The notes beneath the pieces are model-generated. The model saw only the letters and a program-made list of their open reading frames with translations. It made no database searches and had not been told where the DNA came from. Positions 31,270 to 42,856 of a stretch of DNA of 64,000 bases are shown one piece after another; within the stretch, counting starts at the first letter, position 1; each line of letters begins with the position of its first letter. Source of the stretch: Sepioteuthis lessoniana (Eukaryota > Mollusca > Cephalopoda > Myopsida > Loliginidae); assembly GCA_963585895.1 (NCBI GenBank), contig OY757916.1, positions 22,004,060 to 22,068,059 on the forward strand, read 5' to 3'. The translations under genes and the position numbers were made by a program.

Positions 31270-31830
31270 CGAACCAAACTGAATTGACTAAAAATAAGCA
31301 CTAGTCCTGTTTTTCCGACCTCTGTAAGATTTTTCGAATCAAAACCCTCATAGGACAACACTGTACAAATCATCAGAGTAGAGAATTAAAGAAACAAAAT
31401 GAACAATTTCGATGTCAAAATATTTAATGAATTTAGACTAGGTCAAACTATATAGGCCGATATATATACGTTAAATATACATAATACATAAGTTGAATAT
31501 ATGTGATTCTGTCTTCTTCTATGTGTGGATATTTATATTTATAAAACCGTTCGCCTATTGTTTTTTTTTTTGTCAGTGTGTCAATTTTTCTGTTCTTATC
31601 AAGATCTGATGGTTTTGCAACCGGCCCAAAATATTTATAGCCCACATTAAACTGTTATGTCTTTTTAATTCAATTACCTCTGGCATTCGATGTCTTTGTG
31701 GAGTGGAAACAAAAGCAACTACTTTTACTTGCTCTTCCCGAGTTGACCGACATCCAGGAGATTTAGAGGCTATATTTTTGTAAGTTTTAGTGTCGTGAAT
31801 TTAGTACTAATTATTTATACTTATTAACTG
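31270..31830. other. No recognisable gene or repeat
   Basis: AT-rich sequence. The minus-strand frame at 31448-31645 shows no recognisable domain. Confidence 0.35.
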
Positions 31831-31837
31831 GAGCTAA

Positions 31838-32029
31838 GCCCCCGTGGCGTAGTGGTTACCGCGCTGGAATGTGATATTGTAGTAACCGGGTTCGAACTCC
31901 AGTCGTACTTTTTGGATTGATACGCTTGGAGAAAGGTATAAACATTCTAATCATCCGAGCTATTGATTAATTTAGTGCCATTACTGATGTTCAACAACGA
32001 TGGCTTTGTCATTGAATAACCCACAAATG
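31838..32029 (+). mobile_element. SINE-C, left part, split by a LINE insertion
   Basis: The tRNA-like head is well preserved (A box TGGCGTAGTGG, B box GTTCGAACTC). The body runs to AATAACCCACAAATGTT. The tail reappears at 33243-33285 after the LINE. AACCCACAAA(T/G)GTT on both sides is the target duplication of the insertion. Confidence 0.85.
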
Positions 32030-33242
32030 TTCTAAGTACGTAGTCTTTTACAAATGATAAAGAGGTACGGAGACAGCGTGTCTCCTTGTAGTACTCCTGC
32101 TCCAATGTCGAAGTATTCCGTGTCTCCATCTGGTGATCGTACTTTTACTTTGGTGTTTCTATCATCGATTGACAAAATCAGAGAGAATGGCTTCGAGCTA
32201 ACGAAGAAAAGAAGCAGAAGGTACCCCGCAAAAACAATTACCGACGCCGACTACGCCGATGACATAGCGATACTGGCAAATACACCCGACCAGGCGAAAC
32301 ACTACTGCATAATTTGGAACGAGCAGCCGCAGGCATAGGCCTCTATGTTAATGCACACAAAACGGAATATATGTGCTATAATCAAAAGGGGGACATCTCC
32401 ACTCTAGACGGAACCCCTCTTAAACTAGTAGACAAATTCACTTACCTAGGAAGCAGCGTCGCATCAACCGAAAAGGACATCGACACGAGGTTAACGAAAG
32501 CATGGACAACTATCAATAGGCTATCGATTATATGGAAATCAGACCTAACCGATAAAATAAAACGCAGTTTCTTCCAGGCAGCGGTCACATCGATACTGCT
32601 ATATGGGTGTACTACATGGACTCTAACAAAACGGCTGGAGAAGAAGCTAGACAGCAATTACACAAGAATGCTGCGTGCAATCTTGAACAAGTCCTGGCGG
32701 CAACACACCACAAGACACCAACTGTACGACCATCTGCCTCCTATCACGAAAACTATTCAAGTTAGACGAACCAGACATGCAGGACACTGCTGGAGAAGTA
32801 GGGACGAGATCATAAGTGATGTACCCCTATGGACTCCTTCACATGGCCGAGCAAAAGCAGGACGACCAGCTCGAACCTACATACATTAGCTCTGTGAGGA
32901 TACAGGGTATAGCTCTGAGGACCAGCTAAAAGCAATGAACGATAGGGAGAGGTGGCGAGAGAGGGTCAGGGATATCCGTGCTGATGGCACGACAAGATGA
33001 TATATATATATGTATATATTTATATAATAAAAAATGACTGTGTCGCATCATAAGTGATGTACTCTTATGGACCCCCACACATGGCCGTGCAAAAGCAGGA
33101 CGACCAGCACGAACATACATTCAGCTTTTGTGAGGATACGGGATATTGTCCTTAAGACCTGCCTGGGGCGATGAACGATAGCGAGGAGTGGCGAGAGAGG
33201 GTCAGGGATATCCGTGCTTCCAGCGTGACATGATGATGATGA
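32030..33242 (+). mobile_element. RTE-type LINE insertion with 5' inversion and a second 3' end
   Basis: 32035-32160 is inverted: its minus strand encodes NTKVKVRSPDGDTEYFDI and GVLQGDTLSPYLFIIC, ending at DYVLRT. The plus strand then resumes with SIDKIRENGFEL at 32160 and runs through the catalytic YADD block to the 3' end at about 32998. A second, 5'-truncated 3' end occupies 33046-33240 and finishes in (ATG)n next to the right TSD. Inversion at exactly consecutive codons is the product expected of twin priming. Confidence 0.88.
32160..32889 (+). pseudogene. RTE-type LINE reverse transcriptase, C-terminal half
   Basis: Two overlapping frames (ending at 32338 and starting at 32314) encode the protein with one frameshift. 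The first has KTITDADYADDIAILANTP, whose YADD is the catalytic reverse transcriptase motif C. The second is a 191-codon frame with KLVDKFTYLGS, KIKRSFFQAAVTSILLYGC and RTRHAGHCWRSRDEI. It stops at TYIH where relatives read TYIQQLCEDTG. Upstream endonuclease and fingers domains are absent. Confidence 0.9.
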
Positions 33243-33285
33243 TGAACCCACAAAGGTTGATATGCCATTAAACAAAGACCCGAAA
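33243..33285 (+). mobile_element. SINE-C tail, right part of the split copy
   Basis: AACCCACAAAGGTTGATATG followed by CCATTAAACAAAG completes the SINE-C that begins at 31838. Confidence 0.85.
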
Positions 33286-33289
33286 GAGT

Positions 33290-33570
33290 ACATTAAATAC
33301 AAAGCCGTATAACATAGGGACGTACATATTCACGTGTCATTCAATAAATAAGGTGAATTTTTCCTAAAGAGTATGGCCACAAACTGTTGTGTAATTTATT
33401 TTCCGTACTACTTTCATTTAATATTGGTATTATAGATATTATTATGATTCCCTATCTTTTTCTCTCTCTGTCTCTCTCACTCACTCTGCCTCTGTATATA
33501 TATATTTATATATATATATCCAAATTGCACAATCTGGTTTTTTAATAGAATGATTGATTAGATATAAAGA

Positions 33571-33609
<39 letters not shown>

Positions 33610-33735
33610 ATCCCTCTTGTGTGCATATATGTGTGTACGTCTATGAATGTGTGTGTGCATGTATAAATTCGACTTTTTCTGGAGTGAATTTGACTTACCA
33701 CGAGTATGGCACCGAACCATACAAAATTAGTTCTA
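33290..33735. other. No gene; (TA)n at 33494-33518 and 33573-33607
   Basis: AT-rich sequence with short TC and TA runs. Nothing else is recognisable. Confidence 0.5.
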
Positions 33736-33738
33736 ATT

Positions 33739-34637
33739 TACGAGGGGCACACAATAAGTTTCCAGACTTTTTTCTTCCGGGCATTTTCATTGATAGTACA
33801 CTCATGAAACTCGACTCCTCTTCGAAGTAATCTCCTCCAGCTGCAATGCACTTGTTGTACCGTTACAACAACTTCTGGAAGGCCTCATGGAAGTCCTCTT
33901 GTATGACCGTGTCAATGACCTTCGTTACAACCTCTTTCATCTCCTCAATTATCTCATAACGACAGCCTCTGAGCCTAGGGAATAAGCAAAAGTCACAGGG
34001 ACAAGGTCTGGATTATAGGGAGAGTGAGAAACTGCCTTCATGCTCATCTTGGTCAAATAGTCTATGAAAAGGATGGAGTTGTGGACTGGTGTATTGTCCT
34101 GGTGGAAATGCCACTGACCCGATTTGAAGAGTGCTGGCCCCTTCCCTAGGAATCTCTTCCTAAACCCCTTAAAACCTCAACATAGTAACCCTAACCCTTT
34201 GGCCTATCAACTCTGGTGCTCTGACTTCCTTACTCCTCCCACACCTCTCATCATCCCTCACACACTCCCTGCCTTCCTTGAATCTCTAATGCCACTCAAA
34301 AACTCATGCTCGATTCATGCAAGATGGCCGAAAATCAGTCTGGAGAATTCCAGACGTTTCTGTGGCATTTTTTCCAAGTTTAAAACATAATTTTATTGCA
34401 TATCGTTCTTCTAAAGTGACAGATTGCATTTTTGAAATTCACCAGCTGTGACAATCAGGCTTTAGTAAGGTGTATTCCAATTGCTGCTGTAGTTGTTTAT
34501 TTGAACCTGAAATCATAAAAATTGGCCAGTCATCTCATAAGATATATAGCAATAACATAGTGAAATTTCAAGAGTCTACGACAATTTTAAAAGCCCATTC
34601 AAAAAAAGGTCTGGAAACTTATCGTATGCACCTCGTA
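33739..34637 (-). mobile_element. Mariner element, internally deleted (895 bp)
   Basis: The ends carry inverted CGAGG and AATAAGTTTCCAGAC, and TA flanks both sides (33739-33740 and 34636-34637). The minus strand retains pieces of the N-terminal and catalytic halves (HQDNTPVHN and SPDL-like blocks) with more frame damage than the 47.0-kb copy. At the deletion junction the plus strand reads AACCCTAACCCT (about 34187-34198). Confidence 0.92.
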
Positions 34638-34711
34638 TCATACTGTATAAGTATATATTTATAATACTATATTATATAGTCGGATATATCAAAACACACA
34701 CACACATATAT

Positions 34712-34972
34712 ATTGACCAAGTGGGTAGAGTGTTCGCTAAGGGTACGGGAGACCTGGATTCAATCCCAGGTCGCGTCATATCAAAGACTTTAAAATGGTA
34801 CTTGATACCTCCTTGCTTAACACTCAAGAATATAAGGTACGTATCGAGGGTAAAGGGGAACAATCCAGGGAAAGGAGTAGCACCCTCCCCTACACCTCAG
34901 TGTAGTAGGTATTGAAAAGGGAGCCGTCTGGTCGCCTACGGTTGCCAACTTTACTTACTTTACTTATATATA
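34712..34972 (+). mobile_element. SINE-A
   Basis: A plus-strand copy with a slightly damaged A box (ACCAAGTGGGTAG) and an intact B box, the full body, and a tail of TTACTTACTTTACTTA merging with a TA run. Confidence 0.9.
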
Positions 34973-34974
34973 TA

Positions 34975-35250
34975 TATAAATTTATAGATATTTCAACATG
35001 AACAGGTCTACTAAAAGATTTGTATGTTTTTTTAAAGAATTATTCATTTCGTTCTTACTTACGTGTATTGTTTTCATCTTTTTGCTTTCTTCAGATAACA
35101 TATCTGTTACAAGTCCATGTGAATGGGACACTCAATGAGACTCAAACTCACTCGTGTAGGTTTTGATAGTGGAACGTTTTTTCAAGTTTTTTCTATAAAA
35201 GTCACAGTTGTGTGTTAGATTTCTTTTCCTCTTCGCCCCTTTCCTATTCT
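34975..35250. other. No recognisable gene or repeat
   Basis: AT-rich sequence. Nothing assignable. Confidence 0.35.
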
Positions 35251-35880
35251 CAGAGGTCCAGTCGGTTAGGTCTGTAGAATACACCGACTGCTTCTCGGCT
35301 GCAGAAGGGTAACCCCACCAATGAATATCCTAGATAGGAGACTAAACAATCTGCTGGAGAGGTTCCAGTAATGCTGATGCTTTGGGGAACGCAGAGTACC
35401 CCTTCATTGCCATCGCTCCCAGGTCCAATCTGGCCCGGAGTGGTAGCTCCTAATAGGGTCCTATCTATGGGTCAAATACAACTAAACTGTGTACTTATGC
35501 GAAACTGAATTGTTTGAAATAGGAGTGTTTTGACATTCAAACTTCGTACTTATGCTAAACTGATTTGTTTGAAATGGAACTGTTTTTGGATGCTAAACTG
35601 ATTTGTTTTATAGAAAACTGTTTTTTGACATTGAAAGTGTACTTGTATTCACTGAATTGTTTGAAATAGAATTTAAAAACAAAACTAAACTGAATTGCAT
35701 GAAATAGAATCTTTACTAAACTGAATAGGTTAGAATACAAATGTTTTTGACAAGTAAACGGTGTACTTATGCTAAACAGTAATGTTTGAAATAGAACTGT
35801 TTATTTGTAAAAAAAATGGATTTGGCACTAAATAACCTAAACTGGTTGATGTGCCATATGAACAAACCAAACAAACTTTT
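35251..35880 (+). mobile_element. HMT element, complete copy
   Basis: The head (35251-35475) includes the stem CCAATCTGG/CCCGGAGTGG. The array has about six units built on ACTTATGCTAAACTGA. The tail is GGATTTGGCACTAAATAACC and then AACAAACCAAACAAAC. TCAGAG is present at both ends (35248-35253 and about 35884), a weak target duplication. Confidence 0.88.
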
Positions 35881-35884
35881 TTCA

Positions 35885-36215
35885 GAGTGTGTCCGTTGGT
35901 CTGTCTTTACTCTTAATTAGTCTTTGATATATCATTTGTTATAAAGTTTTTCATAGTTTTATTCTGGGTCGCCGTGCGTCTCTGTGTGTGTATGTGAGTA
36001 TTTAGTTTATAGTGAGTTTATTTGGTCATTTTTTGTGGCTTTTTTTTGTGTTAAAGTTGTTTTGAATTCCACTTACGGTTACTCTTTCTTCTCTCTCTGT
36101 ATTTGTTCCTCTGTGTCTGCATGCGTTATAATTTTGGTCCTTAGTTTGTTTTTTTTTCCTCTTTTGAAGTAATGTGGTTTAAAATTTACTAACAATTACT
36201 TTTTACTATCATTGT
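35885..36215. other. T-rich sequence, no gene recognised
   Basis: The 62-codon frame at 35984-36172 encodes mostly hydrophobic residues from T-rich DNA and shows no domain. Confidence 0.35.
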
Positions 36216-36217
36216 GT

Positions 36218-36240
36218 ATCTATCTATCTATCTATCTGAA

Positions 36241-36285
<45 letters not shown>
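36218..36285. repeat. (TCTA)n and (GAT)n microsatellites
   Basis: A short TCTA run (36218-36236) is followed by about 15 GAT units (36240-36285). The GAT run resembles the tail of the RTE-type LINE, but no LINE body adjoins it. Confidence 0.93.
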
Positions 36286-36289
36286 ATAA

Positions 36290-37020
36290 ACTTTTAAAAA
36301 TCACAAGGTGGAAAGTGAATCTCAGCTTGTAAAAGTTTGGCAAACAAGCACGAATGCTAGGTGGCTCGGTATTAAACTGGAAAAGCTAAAAGTTGTCGTT
36401 TGGGATATTTATATGAGCCTAACATAATACACACAGTTTTTTTTATTGTAGAGCCGAGACTCATGAACAGCTGGTCAATGGTGGTCTTAGCATCACTAAT
36501 TGCAGCGTGAACTATGCTAGAAAGAACACAGTTTCCAATTGTACTTTTTTTCAAGAAAATCAAGTTATGAGCCCTTTCATATTCCAGAAAACATGTCAGC
36601 ATGTCTTTCTCTTACTGGCAACCACACCCAGAACCTTTTCTTTACCGGAAAGTCATTGTGTTTCCAATTCATGGATTCTCATTTTAACTCAGGATCGAAA
36701 TAGCAAACCCATGATTAACCCATTTGTAAAGATTCTTTTGACTAAAACACACTTCTCACTGTACGCACAGGTTCTGTAAATTTCACATTGTTTGTACATC
36801 TCAGCCAGCAAAAAATTGATGGCAGACCTCTGTTGATTTTTAGAACTGTCTGCTTGCTTCATGTCCGTTTTGAATGGCTTCAAAACAAATATTTTTTCTG
36901 AGATTAGAATAATTTTAACTATATACCAATTCCAAATAATGCAAAATTTACATTTATGGAAAAAAAATTTGAAAAAATACATTATTTTGATTTTTGCAAA
37001 AAATCCCTCTGTGTATTGAA
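36290..37020. other. Unidentified sequence with open frames on both strands
   Basis: Minus-strand frames at 36372-36602 and 36689-36950 and a plus-strand frame at 36507-36779 cover this less AT-rich stretch. The minus-strand peptide (FLEYERAHNLIFLKKSTIGN and so on) has normal-looking composition, but I recognise no domain. It could be a decayed transposon or host exon remnant. I do not assign it. Confidence 0.3.
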
Positions 37021-37022
37021 TG

Positions 37023-37024
37023 AA

Positions 37025-37060
<36 letters not shown>

Positions 37061-37206
37061 TTTTAGCATATTTCCCATTTTACAACATATCAGCAAAGTG
37101 GTCTCAAGACTGACAAAATTCCATCATAGCAACACTTAGGATTTTCACTTCGAGTGACGTAACTACGGATTTTCTCATTACCCTTAAAAGAAGTCGAACT
37201 GCGCGA

Positions 37207-37251
<45 letters not shown>

Positions 37252-37430
37252 AAGAGGCGTTTGGATTAACTCAGCATTAAGAGTACAGTTAATATTAATA
37301 TATAACTATGAATAATCACATCGACAGATGAATAACCGCACAGGTTCCCTAATAAAGGGAATAGCAAAAACATTTAGAACCAATGCACGTACAAATCGGC
37401 ATTATTCTTCCGACTATCACAATTTTTCTG

Positions 37431-37489
<59 letters not shown>
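37023..37489. repeat. Three (TA)n microsatellites
   Basis: Pure TA runs at 37025-37057, 37211-37250 and 37434-37489, with AT-rich unassigned sequence between. Confidence 0.95.
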
Positions 37490-37491
<2 letters not shown>

Positions 37492-37793
37492 CTTTATTTA
37501 TATATTCTATGATTCTGGTGCTATGAAAAACAAACAAACAGATGATACAATTTGTAAATAAAAAATATTTTGCGAACTGTCATCTGCGAAAAAAAAAAAA
37601 TTCTATAAAAAAAGAAAAGACAAAAAGCATCTGTACTGCTTGAAAATAATCAACTAATACCAATACTTAGACTAAAAGAAAAATTACCTACTGAATACCT
37701 TTTGCTAAAACGTAAGGTTGATCAATACACTTAGTAGAAGGAAATTTGAATATTTACAAAGTCAGGAGTAATATAACTAGGTTTCATAAAACC
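37492..37793. other. No recognisable gene or repeat
   Basis: AT-rich sequence. Nothing assignable. Confidence 0.35.
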
Positions 37794-37794
37794 G

Positions 37795-38203
37795 GATAAT
37801 CAGGATGGATTCACTACATGGACGCTAACTAACAAGAAGGCTGTGAGCAATATTGAAGGGGTCCTGGAGTTAACACTCCACAAAGCAGCAGCTGTATGGC
37901 CACCTACCACCCATCACGAAAACTATCCAAATTAGTCGAACCAGACATGCAGGATACTGCTGGATAAGTAGGGACGAGATCATAAGTGATGTACCCATAT
38001 GGACCCCTTCACATGGCCGAGCAAAAGCAGGACGACCAGCTCGAACCTACATACATTAGCTCTGTGAGGATACGGGGTATAGCTCTGAGGACCAGCTAAA
38101 AGCAATGAACGATAGGGAGAGGTGGCGAGAAAGGGTTGATGGCACGACAAGGTGATATATATATATGTATATATCTACATAATAAAAAATGACTGTGTCG
38201 CAT
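37795..38203 (+). mobile_element. RTE-type LINE, 3' end, same subfamily as at 32.8 kb
   Basis: The plus strand starts within the TTWTLTN(K) block and runs through RTRHAGYCWISRDEI. From about 37965 it is almost identical to 32800-33048, including about 50 bp beyond the protein end (TATATGTATATAT and then ATGACTGTGTCGCAT). Either the subfamily has an extended 3' tail or the segment was duplicated. Several internal deletions are present. Confidence 0.85.
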
Positions 38204-38226
38204 CCGGGTTATGGTAAGGGCTTGGA

Positions 38227-38261
<35 letters not shown>

Positions 38262-38278
38262 TTTTATGTATTTAGAGT

Positions 38279-38602
38279 CATCATCATCATCATCATATCG
38301 TGCTGGCAGCACGGATATCCCTGACCCTCTCTCGCCACTCCTCCCTATCGTTCATCGCCCTAGGTAGGTCTTCAGGACAACAACCTGTATCCTCACATAT
38401 CTGCTGAATGTACGTTCGAGCTGGTCGTCCTGCTTTTGCACGGCCATGTGTGGGGATCCATAAGAGTACATCTCTTATCAGTTCATCTCTGCTTCTCCAG
38501 CAGTGTCCTGCATGTCTGGTTCGTCTAACTTGAATAGTTTTCGTGATAGGGGGCAGGTGGCCGTACAGTTGGTGTCTTGTGGGGTGTTGCTGCCAGGACT
38601 TA
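38279..38602 (-). mobile_element. RTE-type LINE, 3' end with (ATG)n tail
   Basis: The minus strand encodes KSWQQHPTRHQLYGHLPPIT through WRERVRDIRAASTI with no frame break (117-codon frame starting outside the LINE). The (ATG)n tail lies at 38279-38296. It is 5' truncated at 38602. A TA run of about 30 bp lies just to the left. Confidence 0.92.
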
Positions 38603-38604
38603 GA

Positions 38605-39100
38605 GTAATCAGTTAAAAGGAAAGCCACCGAATGAATGCGCAGCATCTATATTTCCACAGATTAATCAAGTCATGCACTTTAGTAAGGCGTTTATTGAGG
38701 ACCAGTCTCATTACTCAAGCATCTGTCTCCATCTGATTTGCTTGCTAAACATCACTCTCCGTCAAGTGTCCACGAATAACCTAATTTTTGTTTTTATTTC
38801 GATTATGTTTGGCTCTGTATATTCTTCAGTCTCCATTAGATGGATACCGCGTTCAGTAACCTTTAAGAAACTATAGAAGAAGCTTCGAGATTGAGAGACT
38901 CAATGCCTTGTTCGCTCATTAATTGATAAAACGAGATATATAAACGGAAAGGAGCATTTCGAGGAGGGATTACTTTGATTCTATGAGACAGACTGTTAAT
39001 TATAAAGGCCAAAGAGTGACATATTGAGTTCCGTTCTTTTGTAGAAGAAAATATCGCATTTATCTTAGTGTTAAATGTGACTTTCAATTGGAAAGCTTCA
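38605..39100. other. No recognisable gene or repeat
   Basis: AT-rich sequence. Small frames on both strands have no domain. Confidence 0.35.
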
Positions 39101-39102
39101 GA

Positions 39103-39372
39103 AAGGTAAGTAAAGTAAAGTTAGCGACCATAGTCGAGGGTGACCCGAAGGCTCCCTTTTCGACAGCTACTACACCAAGGTGTAGGGGAGGGCGCTACTC
39201 CATTCCCAGGATTGCTCCACTTTACCCTTGAACCGTACCTTATAATGCTGAGTGTTAAGCAAGGTGGTATCAAGTTCCATTTTTAAAGTCTTTGGTATGA
39301 CTCGACCTGGGATTGAACCCAGGTCTCCCGGGCCATTGGCGAACACTCTAACCGCTGGGCCAATGTCCCGGT
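39103..39372 (-). mobile_element. SINE-A, young copy
   Basis: A full-length minus-strand copy, nearly identical to the copies at 8.0 and 17.9 kb, with a GTAAGTAAAGTAAAG tail at the left. CAGAAAGGTA and CATAAAGGTA flank it, a likely TSD of about 10 bp with one change. Confidence 0.92.
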
Positions 39373-39374
39373 TT

Positions 39375-39683
39375 TCATAAAGGTACGCGAGAGATATTCA
39401 CATAAACTGTCTTATAAAAATATGATATCATAAGTTTTAAAATCTCTTCTCTGCTAGAAGCTGGTAACTTAATTCAACCTGTCATCTGTTACTTGGATAG
39501 GAGATTTTTTATCGAGAATTAACCCCAGAAAAATATCTAGTTTCACCAGCTGACGATTGCGAAAAACTAATTTTAAAAGACCTCATATGAAGTAAGAATT
39601 TTGTAAGCTTGAAGGAATTGTTCTATTTAGTTAAATTGGATAGCATTTATATTGTTTTCAAGAATATGATTTTGTATACTGAA
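39375..39683. other. No recognisable gene or repeat
   Basis: AT-rich sequence. Nothing assignable. Confidence 0.35.
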
Positions 39684-39684
39684 T

Positions 39685-39812
39685 AATGCATTTAGGAAAG
39701 GCATGAACCCTCTTCATCATCCAGGAATGGGTTGAATTGTAACTACATGGATGACTTAGGAATCAAAAAATGCAGAAAGGTTCATTCGCCATTAAACAAA
39801 GAAACCAAACTT
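39685..39812 (+). mobile_element. SINE-C, 3' half
   Basis: AGGAAAGGCATGAACC through CATTAAACAAAGAAACCAAA is present. The tRNA-like head is missing. Confidence 0.75.
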
Positions 39813-39873
39813 GAAAACGGTAGTCAGGAAATCAACACAACTCATTGTTTCTTATATCTAATAAAATGGGCAT

Positions 39874-39875
<2 letters not shown>

Positions 39876-39920
<45 letters not shown>
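39876..39920. repeat. (TA)n microsatellite
   Basis: A TA run of about 43 bp followed by a short TG run. Confidence 0.96.
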
Positions 39921-39922
<2 letters not shown>

Positions 39923-39937
39923 GTGTGTGTGTGCATA

Positions 39938-40738
39938 TCATCATCATCATCATGTCGTGCTGCTAGCACGGATATCCCTGACCCTCTTTCGTCACTTCTC
40001 CCTATCGTTCATCGCCTCTGTCAGGTCTTCTTGGCTACATCCCATATCGTCACATAGCTGCTGTATGTATGTTTGAGCTGGTCGTCCTGCTTTTGCTTGG
40101 TTATATGCGGGAGTCCTTAGGAGTACATCACTTATGAGCTCGTCCTTGTTTCTCCAGCAGTGTCCTGCATATCTGGTTCGTCTAGCTTGGATAGTTTTCG
40201 TGATGGGAGGCAGGTGGCCGTATAGTTTGCGCCTTGTCAGGTGTTGCCGCCAGGACTTGTTCAATATTGCTCGCAACATTCTTGTGTAATTGCCGTCTAG
40301 TTTCTTCTCCAGCCGTTTAGTTAGCGTCCAAGTAGTGCATCCATACAGCAGTATCGACACGACCGCTGCTTGGAAGAAACTGCGTTTCATTTTATCGTTC
40401 AGGTCTGATTTCCATATGATTGAAAGCCTATCGATAGTTGTCCATGGCTTCGTTAGCCGTGTGTCGATATCTTTTTCGGTTGATGAGACGCTGCTTCCTA
40501 GGTAGGTGAATTTGTCTACCAGTTTCAGAGAGGTTCCGTCGAGTGTGGAAATGTCATCTCTTTGATTATAGCACATATATTCAGTTTTGTGTGCATTGAA
40601 ATGGAGGCCAAGGTTTGCAGCGGCTCGTTCCAAACTATGCAGTAGTGTTTCGGCTTGGTTGCGTGTATCAGCCAGTAACGCTATGTCATCAGTGTAGTCG
40701 GCGTCGGCAATTGTTTTTGCTTTTTTTTTTCAGCTCGA
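39938..40738 (-). mobile_element. RTE-type LINE, longest uninverted copy
   Basis: On the minus strand a 213-codon frame (39992-40633) is intact: MERAAANLGLHFNAHKTEYM, KLVDKFTYLGSSVSSTEKD, MKRSFFQAAVVSILLYGC and RTRYAGHCWRNKDELI. Just upstream, the catalytic block reads DADYTDDIA, which departs from the YADD motif. The (ATG)n tail is at 39938-39953. It is 5' truncated near 40738 and abuts a TA run. Confidence 0.93.
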
Positions 40739-40750
40739 AGCTGTTATGTG

Positions 40751-42256
40751 TATATATATATATATATATATATTTGATTGAACACTAAAGACATTTTTGT
40801 CTACATATTGGGCCATCATCTAGGGGTGTGTATAAGGCAAAAGTGATGTAATCTTTGCATGTACATTACTAATTTAATAGAATGAGCGTTTATACTGTCG
40901 TATGTGTAGCGTTTATTTTTTCAAAATTTGTTTCTATAAATAGCCTCAGTAGCTAAAAATGTTTTTGGAACATAGGGTTATATATTTTTAATGTGTAGCG
41001 ACCGAAGAATCTGTAATTTTTGTTGATAATTTTGTTGTTCCGAAATTCTGTCGCCCGGCATGAATGTTTTTTTTTAGATGTTTGTCTATGGACCTGGTGT
41101 CAGAAATATGCATAGTAATTCTTCTAAATAGGGTAGTTGTGGTTAAACCGACGAATATATTATTGTTTTCAGAGATACAATCTTCTAAAGAACATTCAAC
41201 TTGATATATAACGTTAGTTTTTTTTTTTTTGCAAAACTATAATTGAGCGAGAGGAATTATCATTAATAAGTAAGTTGGATATTCTAAATCTATTATAGTA
41301 TAAATTTTATTTTTCAAATTTTTTTATTAAGTTCAGTGAGGAGTATGTTTCTTTGAATTAATGTTTTAAAAATATTTTTATCTAATTTATTATTGTAGTA
41401 CATTTGGTTACGGTAAAAAAAAGTTTGATAGATACTTGTTTTTTGGGTGGAGTGTTGCAATGTTTATTTCGTCAGCTAACATTTTTAATTATTCGTTTAA
41501 TTTGTTCATCAACTATGTAGTTGGGGAACCTATTATTGATCAGAGTTTGTTTCATGTTTTTTATTTCTTTATAAAGTGTTGTTTTGGAAGAAGATATTAA
41601 CAATTGCTTTTTAATATAGGAAAAGGCATTCACTTTTAAAGTTGAGGGTACACGAGTTGTTATTCGTGGATTTTTGTAAGTAGAGATAGTAAAGTTATTA
41701 TTACTATTGTTATTATCAATGAGAACATCTAAAAAGGAAATTTTATTGTCTTTGTTTTGTTCTTAAGCAAAGTTAAGAACTGACATTTTTTGAAAGGTGT
41801 CTTTTAGTATGTTCATTTCATTAATATCCTTAGCAAGAAGAAGTATATAATCAACTTATCTTAGGTATATTGAAAGTTTTCTAATGCTATTAAATATTCT
41901 ATTTTCAAGGTCGGACTGGTAGAAATTACTGAACATCTGGCCAAGAATAGATCCCATAGATACACTGTCCGTTTGAATGTAAATATTGCTAAGGTAGTCG
42001 TAAAATGGAACTTCAGTAGTGCATGTAAGGAGTATTTTTCGAAGTATATTAGGGTTGATTTTGAGAGGAGGGAAGGATGGGTTGTTATAGATATTATTAA
42101 TAATAATATCAATTGTTTCATGGACTGGTACATTAGTGAATAAATTTTCCACATCGATATAGGCTAATATACCATTATTGGGTTTAAGTGTATGTAGGAT
42201 TTGAATTAATTCATGAATAGATTTTATCTTATATGTACTATGTAAGTATGTATCAA
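40751..42256 (-). mobile_element. Penelope-like element, reverse transcriptase and GIY-YIG region
   Basis: Read from 42256 downward, the minus strand shows FTNVPVHETIDIIINN, SMGSILGQMFSNFY and NKISFLDVLIDNN, then a long KTTLYKEIKNMKQTLINNRFP segment. It continues with an NVIYQVECSLEDC-like GIY block and a VGLTTTTLFRRITMHISD block near 41150. These follow the palm-to-endonuclease order of Penelope-like elements. Beyond it come GATGATGGCC (40811-40819), the AGACAAAAATGTCT hairpin and a (TA)n tract (40751-40774). Frames are broken repeatedly and the N-terminal part is missing. Confidence 0.82.
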
Positions 42257-42856
42257 CCCTTTATATACATGGATTATATCAAGCTATTTGTAAAAAATGA
42301 AAAAAGAACTGGAGACATTGATGCAAACAATAAGAATATACAGTCAGGGTGTTGGAATGGAATTTGGAATTTACAAATGTGCCATGCTCATAATGAAAAG
42401 TGGCAAAAGAGGTACAATGGAAGGAATAGAACAGCCAAATCAAGGAAGAACCAGAACTCTTGGAGAAAAAGAAAATTACAAGTACTTGGGGATTTTAGAA
42501 GGGGACACCAGCAAACAAGTGGAGATAGAAAAAAGATGCGTCAGTCGAACGAGAAAACTTTTCGAAACCAAACTCTGCAGCAGAAATCTCAACTAAGGGA
42601 TAAAAAAAACATTTGGGCAGTCCTCATTATAAGATACTCGGTACTATTCTTAAAATGGACCAAAGAGGAGCTCAAATGGACCAGAGGACAAAAAGTTGTT
42701 GACTGTGCACAAAGCCTTAGTGGTGAAAGATGACATAAAAAGACTGTAAGCGTCAAGAAAAGACAGGGGATGCGTTGAAGCATCAAGAAAAGGACACGAG
42801 GATATTAAAAAGAGTAAAAGGAAAAAAGACTAATTACAGCAGCCAGTAACAGTAAT

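Noticed and set aside
36240-36285. (GAT)n as the tail of an RTE-type LINE
   Set aside because: No LINE body adjoins it on either side. It is preceded by (TCTA)n, so it is treated as a plain microsatellite.
36290-37020. Possible host exon or transposase in less AT-rich sequence
   Set aside because: No recognisable domain, no convincing splice pattern, and open frames on both strands. I left it unassigned.
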